A DNA stretch of 64,000 nt from Thermoanaerobaculia bacterium (GTDB taxonomy: Bacteria; Acidobacteriota; Thermoanaerobaculia; Multivoradales; JAHEKO01): contig CAMYOG010000041.1 in the NCBI GenBank assembly GCA_947259925.1, forward strand, positions 62,001 through 126,000, in the 5' to 3' direction. Shown one piece after another: positions 33,616 through 49,054 of the stretch. Positions within the stretch are counted from its first letter, which is position 1; the number at the start of each line of letters is the position of its first letter. Under the pieces are notes generated by a model, which was not told where the DNA came from, searched no databases, and worked only from the letters and a program-made list of their open reading frames with translations. A program made the position numbers and the translations under genes.

Positions 33616-34793
33616 GAGACGTCCTCTACCTGGCCTGGCGCTACCTCGCCCACCACCGGATCAAGACGGCGATCCTGGTGACCTCGATCGCGCTGATCGT
33701 CTACCTGCCGATCGGCTTGAACGTGCTCATCGGCAAGAGCGCCGACGAGCTGACCGCGCGCGCCGTGTCGACGCCGGTCCTGGTCGGCGCCAAGGGAAGC
33801 CCGCTCGAGCTGGTGCTCAACTCGCTCTACTTCGAGTCGGCGACGCCCGCGCTCACCCGCCACGCCGAGGTCGACCGGATCGCCGAAACCGACCTGGCGC
33901 TGCCGATCCCCCTCTATGTCCGCTTCAAGTCGCGCGGGCACCCGATCGTCGGCACAACGCTCGACTATTTAGACTTCCGCGGCCTCGAGATCGCCGCGGG
34001 ACGCAGGCCGGCGGTGCTCGGGGAGTGTGTGCTGGGATCCCGGGTGGCCGAGAGCCTCGGCGTCGGCCCGGGCGGCTCGGTGATCTCCTCGCCCGAGAGT
34101 GTCTTCGACATCGCCGGGACCTATCCGTTGAAGATGAAGGTGGTCGGGGTGCTGGCGCCGTCGTACTCCCAGGACGATCTGGCGATCTTCGTCGATTTGA
34201 AGACCGCCTGGGTGATCGAGGGCGTCATCCACGGCCACCAGGACCTGGCGGCGCCCGAGGCGGCGTCGCAGGTGCTCGATCGCGACGGCGACACCATCAC
34301 CGCCAACGCCTCGGTCGTGCAGTACAACGAGATCACGCCGGAGAACATCGACTCGTTCCATCTCCACGGCGACTTCTCGGACTATCCGATCTCGGCGGTG
34401 ATCGCGGTCCCGGGCGACCAGAAATCGGGCGTGATCCTGATGGGCCGCTACGAGGGGGACGACGCGACCGCCCAGATCGTCAAGCCGAAGAAGACCATCG
34501 ACGAGCTTCTCGACACCGTGGTGACCGTCCAGGGCTTCGTGGTCGCGGCCCTGGGTCTCGTGGCGCTCGCGACCGTGGCGACGGCGTTCCTGGTGTTCAT
34601 GCTGTCGCTCCGGCTGCGGCGCCGTGAGATCGACACGATGACCAAGATCGGCGGCTCGCGCGCCCGGGTGGCCGCGGTACTCTGCTCGGAGATCGTCGCC
34701 GTGCTGCTCGCCGGCGGACTCCTGGCGCTCGGTCTGACCCTGGCGACCGGGCGGTTCGGTGAGGCCGCGATCCGGGCGTTTCTGGTCGGCTAG
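33612..34793 (+). CDS. FtsX-like ABC transporter permease
   Basis: 393 residues from GTG 33612, overlapping the ATPase stop. One N-terminal helix (near 17-38), a large periplasmic domain, and three C-terminal helices (about 300-390), the MacB/FtsX/LolC topology. The 'LRLRRREIDTMTKIGGSRAR' coupling segment is typical. Partner of the preceding ATPase; the pair probably works mechanically on a periplasmic or lipoprotein client. Confidence 0.87.
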
Positions 34794-34803
34794 GAGACCG
34801 AAC

Positions 34804-35718
34804 ATGCGAAGAGTGACCTGGACCGTGCTCGTGCTGCTCACGCTCGGCTGTGACTCGGACAGAGAGGCCGCGCCGCCGGAGCGTAGCGCCGCGCCCACCG
34901 GCAGCCGAGCGCTCTCGGTCTACGTCGTCAACGAGCCACTCCGGTACTTCGCCGAGCGGATCGGCGGCGGCGAGGTCGAGGTCGCCCTGCCCGTACCGGC
35001 GGGGGTCGACCCGGCGTACTGGTCGCCCGACCCCGAGACCATCGTCGCCTACCAGAACGCCGACCTGATTCTCCTGAACGGCGCCGGCTACGCCAAGTGG
35101 GTCGATCTGGTGTCGCTGCCGCGAGCCCGCCTGGTCGACACCTCCGCGGCCTTTCGAGATCGGTATCTGCCGTTGGACGAGGGCCCGGTCCACACCCACG
35201 GCCCCGAAGGTGAGCACTCGCATACCGGGTACGCCTTCACCACCTGGCTCGACCCGACGCTCGCGCTCGAGCAGGCGAGGGCCATCGCCGACGCTCTTGC
35301 GGAAGCCCGCCCCGCGCGCGCCGACGCTTTCCGCGCGGCCTTCGCCGAGCTCGAGTCCGATCTGACCGAGCTCGACCAGCTCCAGGCGGCGGCATGGGAT
35401 CGGCTCGGCGACGCGCCGGTGGTCTTCTCGCACCCGGTCTATCAGTATCTCGAGCGGCGCTACCAGCTCGACGGCCGATCGGTTCACTGGGAGCCCGGCG
35501 AGGCTCCGAGCGAGGAGATGTGGAGCGAGCTGGAGGTGTTGCTCGCGGAGCATCCGGCAGGCTGGATGATCTGGGAAGACGAGCCGCTCGACGGGACCCG
35601 GGCCCGGCTCGAAGCGCTCGGCGTGCGCAGCCTGGTCTACCGGCCGCGAGCCAGCGCCTCCGACGGCGATCTCGTGGACGGGCTGCGCGCCGATCTCGCC
35701 GCGTTCGAGAGCGGGTAG
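34804..35718 (+). CDS. ZnuA/TroA-like metal-binding lipoprotein with altered ligands
   Basis: 304 residues. Lipobox LLTLGC at residue 16. The fold follows cluster A-I metal-binding proteins: 'VNEPLRYFAERIGGGEVEV', 'DPAYWSPDPETIVAYQNADL', 'TTWLDPTLALEQARAIADAL', 'VVFSHPVYQYLERRYQLDG'. The first and second His ligands of ZnuA (in DPHxYxPxP and PHxWLDP) are Ala and Thr here; the third (HPVYQY) is kept, and a His-rich loop (HTHGPEGEHSH) is present. No ZnuB/ZnuC-type genes are near; the partner ABC genes are LolD/FtsX-like. Confidence 0.8.
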   Translation: MRRVTWTVLVLLTLGCDSDREAAPPERSAAPTGSRALSVYVVNEPLRYFAERIGGGEVEVALPVPAGVDPAYWSPDPETIVAYQNADLILLNGAGYAKWVDLVSLPRARLVDTSAAFRDRYLPLDEGPVHTHGPEGEHSHTGYAFTTWLDPTLALEQARAIADALAEARPARADAFRAAFAELESDLTELDQLQAAAWDRLGDAPVVFSHPVYQYLERRYQLDGRSVHWEPGEAPSEEMWSELEVLLAEHPAGWMIWEDEPLDGTRARLEALGVRSLVYRPRASASDGDLVDGLRADLAAFESG

Positions 35719-35732
35719 ACTCGGCGCACCCG

Positions 35733-36620
35733 ATGCGCACGGTCCTGGCGTACAGCTCCTGGTGGTTGGTGATGGTCGGCTTCTTCGCCCTCACCGCCTG
35801 GCTGGCGGACAGCGAGATGCCGAGCCCCGGCCTGGTCTTCGCCATGACCGTCGTCAACACGTTCTTCATCGCCGGCGCCGAGCAGCTCCTGCCCAGGGTG
35901 AAGGAGGTCAGCCTGTTCAGGGACCGCCAGACGGTCAACGACATCGCCCACGGTGTCCTGTTCTCGTTCGCCGGCCGCCCGCTCGCCAGCGGCGCTGGCC
36001 TGGCGCTCTTCGCCTGGGTCGCGCCGCGGGTCGGGACGCTCGAGCTTTACTGGCCACGCCAGTGGCCGCTGGTCGCGCAGATCACCCTGGCGCTGCTCCT
36101 CTGGGGCCTTCAGAACTACTGGTTCCACCGGGCGTTCCACAGCTTCGACCGGCTCTGGGGGTTCCACGCCATCCACCACGACACGCCCCAGATGCACCTG
36201 TTCAAGTCGGGTCGTACCCACGTGGTCGAGGAGATGTTGCAGTACTTCCTGGTGCCGCTGCCGTTTCTCTTCCTCGGCGTGCCCGCCGAGGTGCTGGTCT
36301 GGATGGGCCTCTTCCTGATCGCCCAGGGCAACCTCGAGCACTGCAACCTGGATCAGAGATTCCACTGGAGCATGCACTACATCCTGCCGACGCCGCAGCT
36401 CCACTGGATCCACCATGCCCAGCCGCGCTCGCTCCACGACTCGAACTACGGCGCCACCGGTCCGATCTGGGACCTGATCTTCGGCACCTACAAGCACCCG
36501 GACCGCTATCCGATCGAGGCGATGGGTCTCGCCGACTCGCCGGTGCCGCCCGGCTTCGTCGGTCAGCTGGCGCATCCGTTCAAGGAGCTGATGGCGAATC
36601 GCAGACCGCGCGTCGGCTGA
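35733..36620 (+). CDS. Fatty acid hydroxylase/sterol desaturase superfamily membrane protein
   Basis: 295 residues with about five transmembrane helices. The histidine boxes of the superfamily are visible: WFHRAFH, FHAIHHDTPQMH, HCN, and HWIHHAQPRSLHDSNYG near the C-terminus, expected to hold a diiron centre. It belongs to the group often annotated as 'sterol desaturase family' in bacteria. Lipid hydroxylation in the inner membrane is likely. Confidence 0.85.
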   Translation: MRTVLAYSSWWLVMVGFFALTAWLADSEMPSPGLVFAMTVVNTFFIAGAEQLLPRVKEVSLFRDRQTVNDIAHGVLFSFAGRPLASGAGLALFAWVAPRVGTLELYWPRQWPLVAQITLALLLWGLQNYWFHRAFHSFDRLWGFHAIHHDTPQMHLFKSGRTHVVEEMLQYFLVPLPFLFLGVPAEVLVWMGLFLIAQGNLEHCNLDQRFHWSMHYILPTPQLHWIHHAQPRSLHDSNYGATGPIWDLIFGTYKHPDRYPIEAMGLADSPVPPGFVGQLAHPFKELMANRRPRVG

Positions 36621-36651
36621 CCGCCGGCTCGCACCGCTAGTGGAGGGAACG

Positions 36652-37302
36652 ATGGAACGCAAGAATCGCAAGTACGAAGCCGAGGGGATCGTCGTCGAGT
36701 TCGAGGTTCCGCGCTGCATCCACGCCGAGGAATGCGTCCACGGTCTGCCGGAGGTGTTCGACGCCCAGGCGCGACCCTGGATCCAACCCGAGAAGGGGAG
36801 CCCGGACGCGATCGCCGAGGTCGTGCATCGCTGCCCGACCGGCGCCCTCAGCTACCGGAGAACAGACGGTGGGCCGGAGGAGCCGGTCCCGGCCGAGAAC
36901 AACGTTCGCGTCGTCCCCGACGGACCGCTCTATCTGGCCGGGCGCGTGCGCCTGCACCTTCCCGACGGCGAGCTGCTCGAGCAGACCCGGGTCGCCCTCT
37001 GCCGCTGCGGCGACTCGAAGAACAAGCCGTTCTGCGACAACACCCATCTCGAGGAGAAGTTCTCGGACCCCGGGCTTGCGGTCGAGCACAAGCTCGGCGC
37101 GGCGCCCGAAGAGGCCGGCGACGCGCTGACGGTGAGGCTGGCCGCGAACGGTCCGATCCTGATCGAGGGGCCGATGCGGGTCATCACGGCCGACGACCGC
37201 TCCGGTGACGGGGGCAAGGGGGCGCTCTGCCGTTGCGGCGCTTCGAATACGAAGCCGTACTGCGACGGGGCTCACAAGACGTCCGGCTTCGAGGCCGACT
37301 GA
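36652..37302 (+). CDS. Fe-S protein with divergent 4Fe-4S N-terminus and two CDGSH domains
   Basis: 216 residues from ATG 36652 after GGAGGG. Residues 1-70 carry 'CIHAEECVHGLPEVFD' and CPTGAL, as in the Fer4_19 (mono-cluster) domain. Two CDGSH-type iron-sulfur motifs follow: CRCGDSKNKPFCDNTH and CRCGASNTKPYCDGAH, each C-x-C...C...H. This three-domain layout is a recognised family; function is probably redox or cluster transfer in the cytoplasm. Confidence 0.87.
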   Translation: MERKNRKYEAEGIVVEFEVPRCIHAEECVHGLPEVFDAQARPWIQPEKGSPDAIAEVVHRCPTGALSYRRTDGGPEEPVPAENNVRVVPDGPLYLAGRVRLHLPDGELLEQTRVALCRCGDSKNKPFCDNTHLEEKFSDPGLAVEHKLGAAPEEAGDALTVRLAANGPILIEGPMRVITADDRSGDGGKGALCRCGASNTKPYCDGAHKTSGFEAD

Positions 37303-37387
37303 GCCGGACCTCGCCTGCGCCCGAGGGACGCCGGGTCCGTAGCGGGTAGGGTTGCGCTACAGCTGTCGAAATTCTTCGAAAAGCTTC

Positions 37388-37416
37388 TTGCATCTGCGTT
37401 CGCTTTCCTTTAGTTT
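37388..37416 (+). promoter_or_regulatory. Weak candidate promoter for the TonB-dependent receptor
   Basis: TTGCAT (37388-37393) and TAGTTT (37411-37416) are 17 bases apart in the only AT-richer patch of the intergenic region, about 65 bases before the ATG. Match to consensus is weak. Confidence 0.25.
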
Positions 37417-37481
37417 CTGTTCAGTCGGAACCGAGTATCGGATGCCAAGGGCCTGATCGAGCAGGCCAGGGAGGCGAGCCA

Positions 37482-40268
37482 ATGTCGAGATCTTCGCTTC
37501 GTATCTTGGGTTTCCTGGTCCTTCAGGTTGCTCTCGCGATAGGGGCAGGAGCCCAGACCACCGGGACGATCCGTGGCGACGTCAGCGATCAGGAGGGCAG
37601 CCTGCTGCCAGGGGTGACGATCGCCGCGACCAGCGAGACGCGCGGAACCACGCGAATCACCATCACCGGCGAGAGCGGCGCGTTCTCGCTGGGGTCGATG
37701 CCGGTCGACCGGTACACCCTCGAAGCGTCTCTGGACGGCTTCCACACCCAGACCGTCAACGGGGTCCGCGTCGGGATCAGCTCGACGGTGACCCTCGAGT
37801 TGACGCTGCCGCCCGACACGCTCGAAGAGAGCATTACCGTTCTGGCGCTGCCGATCCTCGACGTATCGAGCTCGAGCGTCGGTAGCACATTCACGTCGGA
37901 GTTCCTCGAAGACCTGCCGACCGACCGCAACTTCTACGACGTGATGTCGGTCGCTCCGGGCATCAGCCAGGAGTCGGAGGGCAGCACCGGCTTCTCGGCG
38001 TTCGGCTCGAGCGTCGCCTCGAACTCCTGGAGTGTCGACGGGCTCGAGACGACCAATACCGACACCGGCAACGCCTGGTGGTACATCAACGCCGACACGA
38101 TCGAGGAGGTGCAGGTGCTCGCGATCGGCGCTCCCGCACAGTACGGCAACATGTCGGGAGCGGCCCTGAACGTGGTCACCAAGTCGGGCACCAACGACCT
38201 CAAGGGCTCGGTGAACCTCTACTACCAGGAGCCCGACTGGACCACGGAAAACGTCCGAATCAACGACATCCCCTATATCAGAGACGAGTTTCGCAACATC
38301 ACGTTCACGCTGGGCGGACCGATCAAGCAGGACAAGATGTGGTACTTCGTGGCGTACGAGAACGCCCGCGACGCGTCGTCGCAGCCGGGCCAGGATCCGG
38401 CCTTTCCCGATACCTACCCGTCGGATCGCTACGACCTCAAGCTGACCACGGCGATCAACGACAGCAATCTGCTCGAGGCCAAGTACCACTACGAGGACTA
38501 CCGCTGGGCGTTCGGGGATCCGTTCACGACTCCCGATGCGCAGGGCAGCGAGTTCGGCTACAACCCGGCGTGGAGCGTCCAGCTGCAGTCGGTGCTGGGT
38601 GCCGATACCCTCCTTGAGCTCAGGTACGCGGGCTACGACGGCACCGACAACTGGCTCTCGCGCACCCGGGCCACGGCTGATCCGTTCATCGACTACTCGC
38701 CTCCCGATGGCGGCCCGGCGCGCTTCAGCGGCAATCTCTGGTACCCCTACATCTGGGAGCTGTCACGGGACCAGGTGGACGCTACGGCCTCCCATCATGC
38801 CGACGAGTTCCTGAACGGCGATCACGACTTCAAGTTCGGGATCTCCTACGGCAAGGGGGAGGGCGACACTGTCACCGCCGGCGGCCTCAACGGTGTCTAT
38901 TACTACCGCTACGAGTACACCTATGACTACTACGGGTACGAGTACGTCTACCCCTACTACTATCGGGTGACCGCTCGTCCCTACCACTACGGAGCCGAGG
39001 CCGACTCGATCTCCGCGTTCGTCGACGACTCCTGGAAGGTGACCGAGAACCTGACCGTCAACATCGGTCTGCGATTCGATCAGCACAAGGCCGACATTCC
39101 GGACTACCCGCGGCTCAATCAGGATTGGAGCCCCACCAACGAGACCATTCCGGGTCTCAGGGACGCCGTCGATTGGACCTACTGGTCCCCTCGGCTCGGA
39201 TTCGCCTACCAGATCGGCGAGACCGGAGTCTTGCGCGGCTTCTACGGCAAGTTCTACGACGGCAACGTGACCGGCAACTGGTACGCGCCACCACCCGACG
39301 CCCCGAGCTATCTCTACGAGTTCTCCGACTCGTTGGACGGCCCGTGGGAGTTCTCCTTCCTCTTCGAGCAGAAGGGGACGACAGTCGACCCGAATCTGAA
39401 GGCGCCCGAGACCGATCAGTTCACGCTCGGCTACGAGCGCCGCATCGGTCGCAACTACACGGTCGGCATCCAGGGGGTCTACAAGGACACCGAGAACATG
39501 ATCGGCTTCGAGATCCTCGGTGATGGCGTCTACGAGATGGTCCCGTGGACGAATCCGTTTACCGGCGAGGTCGTGCAGCTGGCGAGCATCATCGAACAAC
39601 CTTCGCTGCGAAAGGGCAACGGCCCGGGTGCCGGCTCGCTCGCTCCGCCCGGCACCCGGTTCGACCAGGAGTACACCGGCGCCTTCGTGACCTTCAATCG
39701 GGTCTACGCCGACGGTTGGAGCCTGAGGGCTTCCTATTCGTGGTCGGATTCGGAGGGCTTTCTGCCGCGACCGCTCTCCCAGGGTCAGGGCTCACCTTTC
39801 TATACCTCGAGCGAGGGTAGAGACCCCAACAACTGGATCAACGCCAATCAAGCTCTCCAATTGCTGAGAGAGCACGTCATCCAGGTGCAGAGCCAGTTCG
39901 ACCTGCCGTGGCGGCTCAACGGCTCGGTCGTCTACAGCTATCTCGACGGCAAACCGTACGGCCGGCAGGTCCAGGTGGGCGCGTCGTCGTCGGCCTCGCC
40001 GCTCGCCCAGGGCAACCAGACGGTGATCGCGCTTCCGGCCGGAGCCGGACCGGACCTGCCGGACCAGAACGTGCTCGATCTGGCGCTCGGACGGACGTTC
40101 GAGATGGGTCCGACCGAGCTCAAGATCGACATCCAGGCGTTCAACATATTCAACGAGGGCTCCCACGACTGGTGGGAGACCCTGGTGGTGCCGCCAGGCG
40201 ACCAATTCGTCCCGTCGGGCTTCATAACTCCGCGGCGATACATGCTGCGACTCGGTCTGAGGTTCTGA
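37482..40268 (+). CDS. TonB-dependent receptor with carboxypeptidase-regulatory N-terminus
   Basis: 928 residues, GGAGGCGAGCC before the ATG. Signal peptide to about 25; residues 27-110 are a CarboxypepD_reg-like beta sandwich ('GTIRGDVSDQEGSLLPGVTI'); plug domain about 115-240 ('SVDGLETTNTDTGNAWWYIN', 'EEVQVLAIGAPAQYGNMSG'); then a barrel to the last strand YMLRLGLRF with terminal Phe. This Oar-like type is very common in Acidobacteriota. A Tyr-rich stretch sits near residues 473-503. Its place before the galactose genes suggests uptake of a galactoside or oligosaccharide. Confidence 0.88.
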   Translation: MSRSSLRILGFLVLQVALAIGAGAQTTGTIRGDVSDQEGSLLPGVTIAATSETRGTTRITITGESGAFSLGSMPVDRYTLEASLDGFHTQTVNGVRVGISSTVTLELTLPPDTLEESITVLALPILDVSSSSVGSTFTSEFLEDLPTDRNFYDVMSVAPGISQESEGSTGFSAFGSSVASNSWSVDGLETTNTDTGNAWWYINADTIEEVQVLAIGAPAQYGNMSGAALNVVTKSGTNDLKGSVNLYYQEPDWTTENVRINDIPYIRDEFRNITFTLGGPIKQDKMWYFVAYENARDASSQPGQDPAFPDTYPSDRYDLKLTTAINDSNLLEAKYHYEDYRWAFGDPFTTPDAQGSEFGYNPAWSVQLQSVLGADTLLELRYAGYDGTDNWLSRTRATADPFIDYSPPDGGPARFSGNLWYPYIWELSRDQVDATASHHADEFLNGDHDFKFGISYGKGEGDTVTAGGLNGVYYYRYEYTYDYYGYEYVYPYYYRVTARPYHYGAEADSISAFVDDSWKVTENLTVNIGLRFDQHKADIPDYPRLNQDWSPTNETIPGLRDAVDWTYWSPRLGFAYQIGETGVLRGFYGKFYDGNVTGNWYAPPPDAPSYLYEFSDSLDGPWEFSFLFEQKGTTVDPNLKAPETDQFTLGYERRIGRNYTVGIQGVYKDTENMIGFEILGDGVYEMVPWTNPFTGEVVQLASIIEQPSLRKGNGPGAGSLAPPGTRFDQEYTGAFVTFNRVYADGWSLRASYSWSDSEGFLPRPLSQGQGSPFYTSSEGRDPNNWINANQALQLLREHVIQVQSQFDLPWRLNGSVVYSYLDGKPYGRQVQVGASSSASPLAQGNQTVIALPAGAGPDLPDQNVLDLALGRTFEMGPTELKIDIQAFNIFNEGSHDWWETLVVPPGDQFVPSGFITPRRYMLRLGLRF

Positions 40269-40311
40269 GCTGACCGTCGGGGAGGCGAAGCCGGTCTCGC
40301 TGCGGGCCGCC

Positions 40312-41076
40312 ATGCGGCACGAGGCGATCCGCTCGGCCCTGGCGGCGACTGGGCGGGTCAGCATCGCCGAGCTGACCGAGCAGCTCGGCGTCACGGCGGT
40401 CACGATCCGAGAAGATCTCAAGCACCTCGAGGAGCTCGGCCTGCTCACCCGGACCCGTGGTGGGGCACTTGCTCGACCCGACAGCAGTGTAGAGGACGCG
40501 CTCGAGCTGACCAGCCGGACCCACCGCGCCGAGAAGCAGGCGATCGCGAGTCGCGCCGTCTCGCTGATCGAAAGCGGCCAGACGGTGATCATCGACGTCG
40601 GCTCCACGACCACCGCCCTGGCGAATGCACTGCCACCCGATCTCCGCGACGTGGTCGTGATCACGAACGGACTCAACATCGCGCTGGCGCTCGAGAGGAC
40701 ACCGGGAGTCTCGGTGATCGTCACCGGCGGCACCCTGCGGCGGCTTCAGCACTCGCTGGTCGCGCCGATGGGCACCCTGTTGCTCGAGCGGTTGACGGCG
40801 GACGTAGCTTTCCTTGGCTGCAACGGCGTCGATCCGGAGCGAGGCGTCACCAACGCCAACATCGCCGAGGCCGAGATCAAGCAGGCGATGCTGCGCTCGG
40901 CGAGCTACTCGGTTCTCCTGGCCGACCACGACAAGATCGGTGCCGTGGCGTCGGCGTTCGTGGCCGACGTCGACAGCGCCGATCTTCTGATTACGGATAG
41001 CGGTGCCGACCCCGCGGTGCTCGAGGCGCTGCGCGAGCGAGGCCTCGAGACCGAGGTCGTGGAACCCGCCTCTTGA
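40312..41076 (+). CDS. DeoR/GlpR-family transcriptional regulator
   Basis: 254 residues. N-terminal winged helix ('RHEAIRSALAATGRVSIAEL', 'LGVTAVTIREDLKHLEELGL', RTRGGAL) followed by a DeoR C-terminal sugar-phosphate sensor domain with 'IDVGSTTTALANALP', VITNGLNIA, VIVTGG and 'FLGCNGVDPERGVTN'. Likely represses the downstream galactose genes until a sugar phosphate binds. Coupled to galK by a TTGA overlap. Confidence 0.9.
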   Translation: MRHEAIRSALAATGRVSIAELTEQLGVTAVTIREDLKHLEELGLLTRTRGGALARPDSSVEDALELTSRTHRAEKQAIASRAVSLIESGQTVIIDVGSTTTALANALPPDLRDVVVITNGLNIALALERTPGVSVIVTGGTLRRLQHSLVAPMGTLLLERLTADVAFLGCNGVDPERGVTNANIAEAEIKQAMLRSASYSVLLADHDKIGAVASAFVADVDSADLLITDSGADPAVLEALRERGLETEVVEPAS

Positions 41077-42278
41077 GCTCGGTGGCCGTCCTGACGACGG
41101 CGCTGGAATCGAGCTTCCGCGGTCGGTTCGGCGGCGCCGGCGAAGCGCGGATCGCCCTGGCGCCCGGACGGGTCAATCTGATCGGTGAGCACACCGACTA
41201 CAACGACGGCTGGGTGCTGCCGATGGCGATCGAGCGCTACGTCGGGCTCGCCTACCGACCGCGACCGGACTGCCGGATCGTTGCGCACGCGAGAGCCTTC
41301 GAGGAGACCGTCGAGCTCGACCTGGTCTCGCCTGCTGGCGATTGCGAGGCGAGTTGGAAGGCCTATGTCGCCGGGATGGCATGGACCATGGTGGCAGCTG
41401 GTCTCGAGCTCACCGGGATCGACTGCGTGATCGACGGCGACGTGCCCTTGGGTGCTGGACTCGCCTCCTCCGCGGCGCTGGAGATGGCGACCGCCCGTGC
41501 GCTCTGTGACGCCGCGGATATCGACTGGTCGCCCCGGCGGATGGCGCGTCTCGGCCAGGAGGCTGAGACGCGGTGGGTCGGCGTCGCCTGCGGCGTCATG
41601 GATCAGCTCACGTCCGCCTGTGGGCAGCCCGGGAGCGCCCTGCTGCTCGACTGCCGGAGTCGGAGAACCGAGCCCGTGCCGCTGCCGGACGAGGCGGCGG
41701 TGGTGGTGATGGACACCGGAGCTCGACGCACACTCGCCGGCAGCGCCTACAACGAGCGCCGCGCCAGTTGCCAGCGGGCGGTGCGAGGGCTGCGACGGCT
41801 CGACCCCGAGGTCGCGGCTCTGCGCGACGTCGACCGGAAGCTGCTCGAGGCCGCGCGGGACTCGCTCGACGATCTCACCTTCCGTCGGGCTCTGCACGTC
41901 GTCGAGGAGAACCTCCGGCCGGTGGCGATGGCCGCCGCTCTGCGAGACGGGGATCTCGAGCTTGCAGGGCGCCTGATGAACGACTCCCACGGAAGTCTGC
42001 GAGATCTCTACGAAGTCTCGGGGCCGGAGCTCGATCGTATGACCGGGCTCGCACGCAATCACCCGGCCTGCTACGGCGCTCGCCTGACCGGTGCGGGCTT
42101 TGGCGGCTGCGGCGTGGCGCTGGTGGCGGCCGACCAGGCGGAGATCTTCGCCGAGGACGTCCGGCGCTCCTATGTCGCCGAGTCCGGGCTCCCGGCCGAG
42201 CTCTTCACCTGCCGAGCGGTGGGCGGGGCACGGCTCCACGGCAACGCCCTCGGCGCGGCACCCGCTCCGAAAGCCTAG
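41073..42278 (+). CDS. galK: Galactokinase
   Basis: 401 residues from TTG overlapping the regulator stop. GHMP kinase motifs in order: APGRVNLIGEHTDYNDGWV (galactokinase signature near 30-48), VPLGAGLASSAALE (ATP loop, about 125-138) and TGAGFGGCGVALV near the C-terminus. Phosphorylates galactose to galactose 1-phosphate in the cytoplasm. No galT or galE follows; a nucleotidyltransferase in the same operon may do the next step. Confidence 0.93.
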   Translation: MSSVAVLTTALESSFRGRFGGAGEARIALAPGRVNLIGEHTDYNDGWVLPMAIERYVGLAYRPRPDCRIVAHARAFEETVELDLVSPAGDCEASWKAYVAGMAWTMVAAGLELTGIDCVIDGDVPLGAGLASSAALEMATARALCDAADIDWSPRRMARLGQEAETRWVGVACGVMDQLTSACGQPGSALLLDCRSRRTEPVPLPDEAAVVVMDTGARRTLAGSAYNERRASCQRAVRGLRRLDPEVAALRDVDRKLLEAARDSLDDLTFRRALHVVEENLRPVAMAAALRDGDLELAGRLMNDSHGSLRDLYEVSGPELDRMTGLARNHPACYGARLTGAGFGGCGVALVAADQAEIFAEDVRRSYVAESGLPAELFTCRAVGGARLHGNALGAAPAPKA

Positions 42279-42283
42279 GCGAC

Positions 42284-47977
<5,694 letters not shown>

Positions 47978-47981
<4 letters not shown>

Positions 47982-49054
47982 AGAGAACTTTGAGGGGGGC
48001 GGTTTCGATGGTGCTGGTGGCGGCTCTGGGGACGCTGGCGTGTGGCGCCGAGCCCGAAGAGGCGACCGGCGAGGTCGCGCTCGCGCGCAGCGCCGGGTGT
48101 GGCCTGGCACCGCCGGTGGCGCCCGGAGAGAGCGGAGCCCTGAGCCTCACGGTGGGTGAGCTCGAGCGCCGGTACGTCCTCCACCTGCCGCCCGCCTACG
48201 ACTCGGCTCGCCCCCTCAGCCTGATGCTCGACTTCCATGGCTACACCGGCACGGCGGAGAGCGAGGAGGAGTACACCGGCCTGAGCCGTCACGCCGACGC
48301 GCACGGGTATGCAGTCGTCTACCCGCAGGGGACCGCGTTCCTGACCGAGGATGGCGACAGCGTCACCTCGTGGAACGACCTCGCCGGCAGCCGGTCGAGC
48401 GGTCCCGAGGGGCCGATCTGTTCGGAGGACGCCTTCGAATACCCGCACCCCCCAGAGTGCGGCGACCCGACGCCCTGCACCTGGGCGACCTGTCACGATG
48501 ATCTCGCCTTCGTCGAGCAACTCCTCGACACGCTCGAGCAGACCGTATGTGTCGACCTCGATCGGGTCTACGCGACCGGCATGAGCAACGGCGGCATGTT
48601 CGTCCACCGCCTGGGCTGCGCGATGCCGGAGCGCTTCGCCGCGATCGCCCCGGTCGGAGGGACGTTGGCCCGGGGCTTCAACTGTGCGCCCGGTCCGTCG
48701 ACGCCGCTCTCGATGATGAACGTCAACGGTAGACGCGATGACTATGTGTCCCAGAAAGGGGTGGTCAGCTCGGACGGGTACTACTACACGAGCGCCGCCG
48801 ACGTCATGAGCAGATGGGCGAGTCCGGAGGCCCAAAACTGCAAGCCCGCCACGACGCCCTACCCGACTTCCGCGGACGGTCTGCTCGGTATCGACTGCTA
48901 CCAGCATCCTGACTGCGCGACGGGCGCCGAGGTCGTCCACTGCGACTGGGACGGCGAGCACGACTGGCCTCAGGCCGAAGGGATCGACGCCGGCAACCAG
49001 ATCATCTGGGAGTTCTTCTCCAAGCACTCTAGAGGTGGCGGAGGAAGTCGCTGA
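47978..49054 (+). CDS. Secreted lipoprotein esterase, PHB-depolymerase-like
   Basis: 358 residues. A signal sequence with lipobox LGTLAC suggests lipidation. The alpha/beta hydrolase core has 'SLMLDFHGYTGTAESEEEYT' (oxyanion loop) and nucleophile Ser in GMSNGGMFVHRLGCA; His in 'DGEHDWPQ' near the C-terminus is the likely triad base. About ten cysteines suggest disulfides. A distant paralogue is at 12286. Substrate may be an ester on a plant or algal polysaccharide, given its operon. Confidence 0.8.

Noticed and set aside
34597-35553. 318-residue minus-strand frame opposite the ZnuA-like lipoprotein
   Set aside because: Shadow frame; the plus strand has the lipobox and the metal-binding-protein fold.
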